In this document: in pieces, positions 56,966 to 64,000 of the stretch
Layout of the letters: every line of letters starts with the position of its first letter
Numbering within the stretch: position 1 is the stretch's first letter
Assembly: GCA_963556145.1 (NCBI GenBank)
Contig: OY744462.1
Coordinates: 7,874,001 to 7,938,000, forward strand
Length of the DNA stretch: 64,000 nucleotides
Reading direction: 5' to 3'
From: Hygrocybe punicea
Taxonomy: Eukaryota > Basidiomycota > Agaricomycetes > Agaricales > Hygrophoraceae
Translations under genes and position numbers: made by a program
The notes under the pieces: generated by a model
The model's input: the letters and a program-made list of their open reading frames with translations, nothing else
Told to the model about the DNA's origin: nothing
The model's database searches: none

Positions 56966-58707
56966 ATGGGCTTGTGACAAGTTTGAGGAAGTCATTGGGA
57001 AGCTGAACCGTGATTCAGTCAACGATGGTTTGGTTAGAAGAAGGATGGGTCTGTTGTGACTGATCTGGGTGACATGACATATGAGGAGATGGTATTAAGG
57101 ATGAGGTTAATGTTTGTGATGCACGAGAAGAGGTGGATGGATGTCTGGTTGAGGAGCTTAATGGGGGATTGGTTGAGAAGGGTGGAGGAGTGTTTTGCAG
57201 GCATCAGCGGGAGCAGTAGCAAACCATCGCTGTTGCAGAGCTTTGCGTCTCTCGATGATCCTTTACCTTTCGCAGAGGACTTTTTCAAAGCATATCCATT
57301 GGCAACGAAGCAACTACTAGCTTCCGAGGACAAGGCTTACTTTTTGACGATATCCCAAAGGCCGGGACAGAAGCCCGTTCCCTTCATCCCTGTATTGGAT
57401 GCCAACTTTGAGGTTTGGTTCAAGAAGGTGAGGTTGTGTTCACCAACATTTTTGTTCGTTTCCTTGCTCAAGTTGGTTTACAGGATTCCCTGTGGGCGGC
57501 AGAGGATATTGAAGCCGTCTTCGACCAGGACCCCCAGTGCATATGTATCCTGCAAGGACCAGTCGCAGTGAAGAACTCGAAGGTTAAGGACGAACCCATA
57601 AAAGACCTTCTTGGGAACATCAATGCCTACCTTATCCGCTGGCTTCTCGAGTGTCGGTATGGGGGTGACAAATCTAAAATTCCCACCGTGGACTACTTTA
57701 GCCCCAAGCCCATTGCGTCTTCTCAGGAAGTAGTCTCCTTGGGTGTCGAGCGGGAGGTAGCTGAGGGTGTAGTAAGCTATAGTCTGGGTAAGGATATTCC
57801 TGATGCCTCGTTGTGGCTGGAGATATTAGCGGGCTCTGAGCTCAGCTGGCTGTGGGCTCTCCTCACCTCGACAACCATTGTCCAGGGACATTCATACATC
57901 GATAACCCAATTCGGCGGCTTCTTGCACCTCGACCCCTGCAGAAGGTTGTTGTCACTTCCTTGGATTCGTCGCCACGATCTGTGACGCTTTATGGCGCTG
58001 CTCGTTTGTAAGGCAAACACAAACCCGCCTTCAAGGCGGCTGAAATTCGCTATCAGCCTACCTCAAATGTGATCATATATGAAGATCGTCGCAACGTATC
58101 AGTACCCCTTCACTTACAATTCGCCTATAAACCTTCTATGGGCTTGGCTATGATCCACAAGATCGCGGAGGGCCGTAACTTATGGATCAAGGAGTTCTAC
58201 TGGAAACTATGGTATGGTGATGATGCTGTTCTCCCAGACATCGACATCCATGATACATTCACCGGTCCGGAGATCACGATTGACGTGGCATTGGTGCAAA
58301 AATTCTGTGCTGTCGTGGGCAACCAAGATGAATCTTTCAAGATGGTGAGGAATGTGGAGGTCAAGGCGCTGATGGACTTTGCCATCGTAACTGGTTGACA
58401 GGTAAAAGAGATGGCCTTCAATATTCTTGGCTTGATGCATCCGCTCCTGTTCAGTATCACCCAGGTTGAGCCCATTTGGGCGGATCTTAATGGTGGTATG
58501 GATCGTCTGCCCAACCTAGCTGACATCACCGCTCGCATTCGAATAAAAAAGAGTGAACTTCTGCGTGCAATTGCTCGTGATAATTCTGCTGATTTCCAGG
58601 TCATCCATGAAATTGAAGCGGAACGATTGCTTCAGAGGGTCGATGTAATTCCTCGAGCCAATTTCCAATTCAACTTCCCTTCCCTCGAAACAGTGGAGCG
58701 GTAGCAC
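56966..58707 (+). pseudogene. Fatty acid synthase beta-subunit fragment
   Basis: Blocks in FAS order: DKFEEVIGKLNRD, a frameshift near 57010, DGSVVTDLGDMTYEEMV..RMRLMFVMHEKRW..LMGDWLRRVEECF, SFASLDDPL..FFKAYPLATKQLLASEDKAYFL, QKPVPFIPVLDANFEVWFKK. After a preserved GT-AG intron (57428-57482): DSLWAAEDIEAVFDQDPQ, ILQGPVAVKNSKVKDEPIKDLLGNI, GAARL, stop (58009-58011), HKPAFKAAEIRY, VPLHLQFAYKPSMG, EFYWKLWYGDDAVLPDIDIHD, VKALMDFAIVTG, stop (58396-58398). It covers the end of the enoyl-reductase region into the dehydratase region. A last block (DRLPNLADITARI...VDVIPRANFQFNFPSLE) is also FAS-like but seems joined by a deletion. Only about a quarter of the usual subunit is present. Confidence 0.85.
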
Positions 58708-58779
58708 ACTCTTGCTGTTCCAAATTCCAGAATCTCAATAGAGCTAGGGCAACATTTGGAGAACATACAATGTACACTT

Positions 58780-61700
58780 TTACAATTTATCAACCAAACT
58801 AGAAATAAAGGAAGTAATATCATCTGGAACTTGCTTCTGCATCTCCCCATACATCTCCAGTTCCTGAAGCTCCTGTCCCCAATCCATACCATCAGTGAAA
58901 TTAAGACCTCTACCTTGTCGAATAGAATACTTCAACAGCCGCAAGCCTTCCATAAGTTCAGGTGAAATACGACTTCGCCGAGCTGTCACAGTTTCTTTGC
59001 TTGAAGAAAATACATGCTCACAAGGCACTGCTGATGCTTGTATTGGCAGAATATCCATTGCAAGGCCAAAACACCTGGAAAATGCAGTTGATTTTCCTTG
59101 ATACATTGTTGTCAAATAGCTAGCAATTATGAAAAAAAATGCCACATGCCTGCCAATATAGCAAACTCCCTGTTGCTGGTTGATCATCATGAAGATATGC
59201 ATTACCTTCAATTTCAGCAGATTGCTGTGGTGTTAGGCGATGTGGATGACGGTTGAGTCTCAGAATATCTCTTGCTGTGGGACGATGAGGTGCTGTGTTC
59301 ACTGCTGCAGGTGCATCAGTTCTTGCAGCAGCAGTGGCAATGGCAGCAGCATGATATGGGCGAAGCTGGGAAAAATAAATGAGAATGAGTGAAATAAATA
59401 TCATAGGAACCTACAGCCTCAATAAATATATCCCTGGCCCACTCAACTCGCTCAGGCATATGCTCTTCAAACCAAGACAATTTGATGGAAGGATCAAGAA
59501 CTGGAAAAAACAAATAATCAATGCCTAATACAAAAAGAACAAAAAAATGGCAAACTCATTGCCAGGGTATAAGCTGGAACCAAGTCAGTTCGTTGACTAT
59601 AAGACTCAAGTTTGTCAAGGCCAGCTTGAACAATTTCAGCTGTCTCTGGATAGTCATCTCGATGTGCTTTCCAAACATCAATAATTGCTTCGAATGCTGG
59701 TATGGTGTGACATAAGGTTGGCGTCTTTTCATGGGATATAATTTGTTGGAAAGCATGTGAAACCTAACAAACTGCATTTGAGTAGTGTATAGAGCTCTAT
59801 TGTTGGAGACACCAACCTGGAGAATGATTTGAAATGCTTGAAGACCTTCCCAGTCCTGCTCAGTAAGTTGAAATTTTTGTAGACTAGAAAACTCTCGATT
59901 TTCAAGAAAGATATCAAGAACCTAAATATTTGTCAACAACCAAATCAGACACTTGAATACTATAAGTACTTCTCATAAATCAATTGCTCTTTCAATCATC
60001 AGTAATGTTGATGACCATTGAACCTCCATATCACGCAAAAGTTGGAGTTCTGGCCTCTCTAGTCGTTCAAACACAGATGAAAAATGTTGCTGGCAAATTG
60101 TTGATGACCTGATCTGTGTTCAAGAGCAGAAATTAAGTTAAGACTTCCAAGATAAGTCAGCACATACAGCACGAATCAGAGATTGCACTGTTGCAATAGG
60201 ATCTCGTTCCAGGTTATCCATCATGTCTCCAGTTGAAGGAATGTAATCATCAGCATCTTCTTTTGCATAATCCAGATTAGTAATGGCTGATAAAACTGCT
60301 TGGCATGCAAGATTGACAATATGCAGAAAGCATCTAGAATCCAACACAATAAGTACTAGTTACAATCCTAGAATGTTACATACCTAACTCTTCGTTTTGT
60401 TCGGTCAAATGAAATCTTGCGACGGCGAAGTTCACGCTCCAGAGTTACCATTAATGTATCATTATTTGATGCATTGTCAAGTGTTACCCATCCAATCTGG
60501 AAGATATTCATAATAGGAATAATTAAAATCAACAGCACACACCTTCTCAGTAATCTTGAGATGGTCAGTGACATGAAGGAACACATGTGGAAGATGCTCG
60601 CCATCATGTCTTCCTGGCACACGGTGAAACCCCACCAGATCGGCACGCAATTTGAGAATATGTTGGGGATCATTGTTGGTTTCTTCAGTGCATGCTTGAA
60701 TCCAATGTGCTGTAACAGCCATGAAGGGTGTTCGATTTGGATCACTCCACATATCAGTGGTGAAAGATATCTTCCCCACAGATTTCTGTTCATCAATAAG
60801 CAAGCATACAACACAATGAAAAATAATTGAGTAACCTGCATGACCACAGATAGCTGATCAAGATGTTCCCCAACCGACCCTTCAATACGAGTACGAATTG
60901 TCATTCTACCTGGAATATCTGAGTCTTTTAGCTCCTGACGAAGCATTAGAAAAATTGCCCGGAGTCGGGGGGATTCAATTATATTGATTGACTAAATAAA
61001 CCTCTTGTCAATGTGCATCACAATATATATCATCCCATACCTGATCATCACCCACAATAAACTCAACAATTGCATCAATGAACCCCGCATTCGAGTACGG
61101 TTGTCGATCAGGGGCATGGGAAGCTGTTGGTTGACCACGAGCCTTTCGATATTCATCCACAGCTTTCTGGACAGTCTTTGCTTGGATCTTGATGTTGAGA
61201 TTGTCACATCCTGAGACCCACAGATCGAGGTGTTCCTCAGCAAGGTGTCGACGAAGCGTGCTCGTAGCACTGCTGGCACCAAACTTGGTGATCTTGTGAG
61301 CAGGCTTCGTTGTTGCAATATGTCTACCAGGCAATTAAGTTTCACATCATCAAAATACATCATGTTGAAATACAAACTGGCAGAATTGGCAACACCTCTG
61401 GCTGCCTTGCTTCTCATAAAAGGTCCACACATCTGATGCAGCATAGCGATTCTTGTTCCCTGCAGGACCTCCAGAAGACACGCGATGTTGTGTGTGGGAA
61501 GGTGGACCTGCATTTTGTGATTCTCCACTGTCAGACTCGGAGTTGCTCGACTCAGACTTGGAGCTTGAGCCAATTGATGCTAGCGGGGGTGTGGCGTTCT
61601 CTAGATCAAAGAGAGGAAGAGGAGTTGGCATAGTGGAAGTAGATGGTTGATTAGATGCATGAAGGATAGGAGGAGCCGGCGTCAATGAAGTAGATGGCTG

Positions 61701-62242
61701 ATTCATTGGATGGAAGAGAGGAGGGGCCAGCATCACCGAAGTTGACAGTTGATTGACCGAGAACACATCATCAGCTCCATCACTCGATGGGCTTGGTATA
61801 TTAAAGGCAACTCGTCGTACAGGTACAGGGCTTTCTGGAATTTGTTGGCCCTGGAGCGGTGTTTTTTTCCTCACTCGAACACGGCGGGGTCGAGGGGGAG
61901 TAGGGCTGTATAAGAGTCCAACGGCTGTGGCTACATTCAATGGATCTTTGGCTTTATTGGATACAGCCCTTCGTCGTTGGGATGTGAGGACCACAGGTGA
62001 CATTGGTTGCCGGGTGGGAGTTGCAGCATTAACATCATATTGTACGGGAAACTCGGGGTCCACTTTGACAGCCTTCACCTTTCCTTTACCTCTCCATGAC
62101 TTCCTGGGAGCAACCTCATCCAGTTCATGCACAAAGCCTGACAGCTGATATGTCAACTGGTATTACAGTTTGATGAGGTACATACCTTCAATTTGAAAAC
62201 TTGATTGAACGGCACCAGTTGCAAACTTTGTGGTGTCTTCAT
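58780..62242 (-). CDS. hAT-family transposase, copy 2 (apparently intact)
   Basis: Start MKTPQSLQLVPFNQVFKLK at 62242, intron 62158-62185, then a long low-complexity Ser/Pro region with three NQPSTS-type repeats. A BED finger follows (WTFYEKQGSQRCCQFCQF...TSTLRRHLAEEH, split by an intron near 61330). The catalytic core includes ISFTTDMWSDPNRTPFMAVTAHW, GWVTLDNASNND, CFLHIVNLACQAVL, DMEVQWSSTLLMIERAI, EQDWEGLQAFQIIL, PAYTLAM/LDPSIKLSWF. The dimerisation domain reads PIQASAVPCEHVFSSSKETVTARRSRISPELMEGLRLLKYSIR near 59030-58920. About twelve exons with GT-AG introns; I saw no stop within the exons I could join. This could be a functional transposase and a source in trans for the non-autonomous copies, if the termini match. 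Confidence 0.8.
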
Positions 62243-62349
62243 TCTTACATCATGGTGGCATGCTAACAAGGAAGCATGAGCTCAGGTGATGAAACAGAAA
62301 TCAGAGAACTTACTTCAATTGATGGTTTGAATGGGTATTTGGTGGGGGG

Positions 62350-63395
62350 GAGTACTCAGGGAGACCAGCACTGAAGGGAGAGGGCAGATCAATGGTGAGA
62401 AACAGTTTCTGAGGGAGGGAAATGGCACTCACAGGAGGGAGAGCAGCGGCACACACACACAGGAGGCAGAGAGGGGACACAAGGGGGGTAAGACAACAGA
62501 GGTGGTGGTGGAGCCTCGAGAAGGTGGGGGATGGCACTAAAGCGAGGGTGATGGCTTGAAACTGGAAGGGAGTGCTCAGGGAGACTGGCACTGGACAGAG
62601 ACAGCAGGTTGGTAAGAAATGGTTTGGAGGGGGGAAATGGCGCTCACAGGAGGGAACCGCTCAATGGAGAGACGGTGAGCTCTCAAAGGGGGTTAAGATG
62701 ATGGTGGCGGAGCCTTGAGTAAGTTGGGGGATGGCGCTAAACGGAGGGTGACAGCCTGGGACTGAGGGGGAGCCTGCACTGGAGGGAGAAGGTAGGTTGA
62801 CGGGGAGAAACAGTTTCCGAGAAAGGGAAATGGCACTGAGCCACTCAAGGGAGGAGGCAGAGAGGGCTCTCAAGGGGGGATGGAGCCTCGAGAAGGTGGG
62901 GGGACGGTGCTAAACGGAGGGTGACAGCTTGGGACCAGGATGGAAGTGCTCGGGGAGACTGGCACTGGACTGGTAACCGCAGGTTGAGGGTAAGAAATGG
63001 TCTGGAGGGGGGAAATGGCACTCACAGGAGGGAACCGCTCAAGGGAGAGACGGTGAGCTCTCAAAGGGGGTTGAGACAACAGTGGCGGAGCCTCGAGCAA
63101 GTCAAGGAATGGTGTTAAATGGAGGGTGACGAGGGGGAGCCTGCACTGGAGGGAGAGGGCAGGTTAACGGGGAGAAAAGGTTTCCGAGGAAGAAAACGGC
63201 ACTTACAGGAGGGAGATACTCAAGGGAGAGTGATGGCATTTACGGGAGGTGAAGAAGGCTCTCAAGGGGGTAAGACAACAGTGGCGGTGAGCCTCGAGAA
63301 GGTGGGGGGACGGCACTAAACAGATGGTGACGGCTTGGAAGTTGGGACCAAAATGGAAGCTCAGGGAGCCTGCACTGGAGAGAGAGGAAGTCAGG
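62350..63395. repeat. About 185-230-bp tandem repeat, six copies
   Basis: Units begin near 62370, 62586, 62770, 62959, 63142 and 63370 at (A/G)GGGAG(A/C)CTG(G/C)CACTGGA. Each contains GAGAAA(C/T)(A/G)GTTT, GAAATGGCACT, GGAGCCTCGAGAAGGTGGGG and CTAAACGGAGGGTGA. The array lies just upstream of the hAT copy 2 start. Confidence 0.75.
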
Positions 63396-63439
63396 TTCTT
63401 TAAACTTGAAGGATGGAACCGGCAGACCACACTCACGGT

Positions 63440-64000
63440 ATGAATCACTTCAGGCAACCACTTTGTCCCAACTAATTAGATGGAACATAACAGCTATTGT
63501 ATCCCATCTAATGGTTGCAAATCTGGTGGTTTTCCAGGGACCAGGCATCTTGTCCCTGGTCTCATTCAACCATCTCATTACAGGGGACATTTTTTTGGAC
63601 CAGGGACTAAATTGAGGCCATGTCTGGACCATCCTGGGACAAGATCCACAATGAATTGGGGTCAATTTGCCAAGGACCTGGGTCATATTGTGGCAACATG
63701 AACTTGTCCCAAGGACTAGATTTAAATTGTTATAGTTGACTGATGTATATGCTGGACACACAGATTGCCATAGAGTAATCTCAGATGGGTTTAATGACAT
63801 CAGGAATGATCCAAGGTCAAGCTGAAAGTGGCCCAGGATATATTTGACCTGCATAATAATGATTCATGGGTAATATGATAGTGTCCCAGGATGTATTGAG
63901 GAATACCACTAAGGACCCAGACCCAAATTATTATTGTCCTGGGTTGTATTTCAACAGTGTGAGATTGTTCCAGGCATTGTTTGAAATGCACCTGGGACAT
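63440..64000. repeat. CCTGGGAC/GTCCCAGG word cluster, runs off the window
   Basis: More than a dozen TGGGAC, GGGACA and GTCCC words in both orientations, increasing in density to the window end (CCTGGGACAT). It resembles 20033-20180. It could be a subterminal region of a DNA element that continues to the right. Confidence 0.5.

Noticed and set aside
54666..64000. A single giant hAT element spanning the FAS fragment and hAT copy 2
   Set aside because: No matching right terminus or target duplication is visible inside the window, so the idea cannot be supported.

Overview
This is a transposon-dense stretch of a basidiomycete genome, most likely an Agaricomycete. The evidence is 45-60 nt GT-AG introns, KDZ-type transposases with CxC2-like cysteine clusters, a FunK1-type fungal kinase, a Ste6/ABCB-like exporter relic, a fungal fatty acid synthase relic, a hydrolase-NB-ARC (NLR-like) relic, and several hAT and Ty3/Gypsy elements. 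I see no rRNA or tRNA gene and no clearly ordinary housekeeping locus. Most genes are mobile or broken. All gene models were read by eye from translated blocks and splice signals.

Layout. 1-8.6 kb: a Ulp1-type SUMO protease gene (entering from the left) followed by a KDZ transposase on the same strand. The protease exon is split by a 3.5-kb hAT-like element with an 8-bp target duplication, and that element is itself split by a 2.4-kb LTR element. 8.6-9.5 kb: a 44-bp minisatellite and terminal-repeat debris. 9.5-11 kb: a decayed NLR-like gene. 11-17.3 kb: a decayed Ty3/Gypsy element (minus strand) whose integrase tail is interrupted by a CAG-rich hAT-like element, again with an 8-bp duplication. 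17.3-23.3 kb: a mariner-like relic and extensive low-complexity repeats.

23.27-34.27 kb: the centrepiece, an 11-kb candidate DNA transposon with about 53-bp imperfect inverted termini rich in GTTTAAAC and TTAA at both edges. It carries a KDZ transposase (minus) diverging from two large accessory genes (plus). Between them lies a 1.3-kb region with twelve copies of a 12-bp motif in four evenly spaced triplets of mirrored orientation.

34.3-47.9 kb: a truncated FunK1 copy with mostly C/T-G/A differences from the full copy, a hAT transposase, a decayed gene with TET/JBP-dioxygenase-like motifs, a full-length FunK1 kinase gene, a perfect 34-bp palindrome, an internally inverted Ste6-like ABC transporter relic, and an F-box-like fragment. 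48-51 kb: ordinary-looking small genes, including a VapD/Cas2-like protein diverging from a helical hypothetical gene. 51-57 kb: low-complexity and tandem repeats. 57-58.7 kb: a fatty acid synthase beta relic. 58.8-62.2 kb: an apparently intact hAT transposase. 62.3-64 kb: tandem repeats.

How it fits together. The window shows repeated nesting (LTR inside hAT-like inside Ulp1; hAT-like inside Gypsy). KDZ-type elements occur with candidate chromatin or SUMO-modifying partners (Ulp1, TET/JBP-like), and there is a sequence hint of cytosine deamination. The functional link between these parts is inference.
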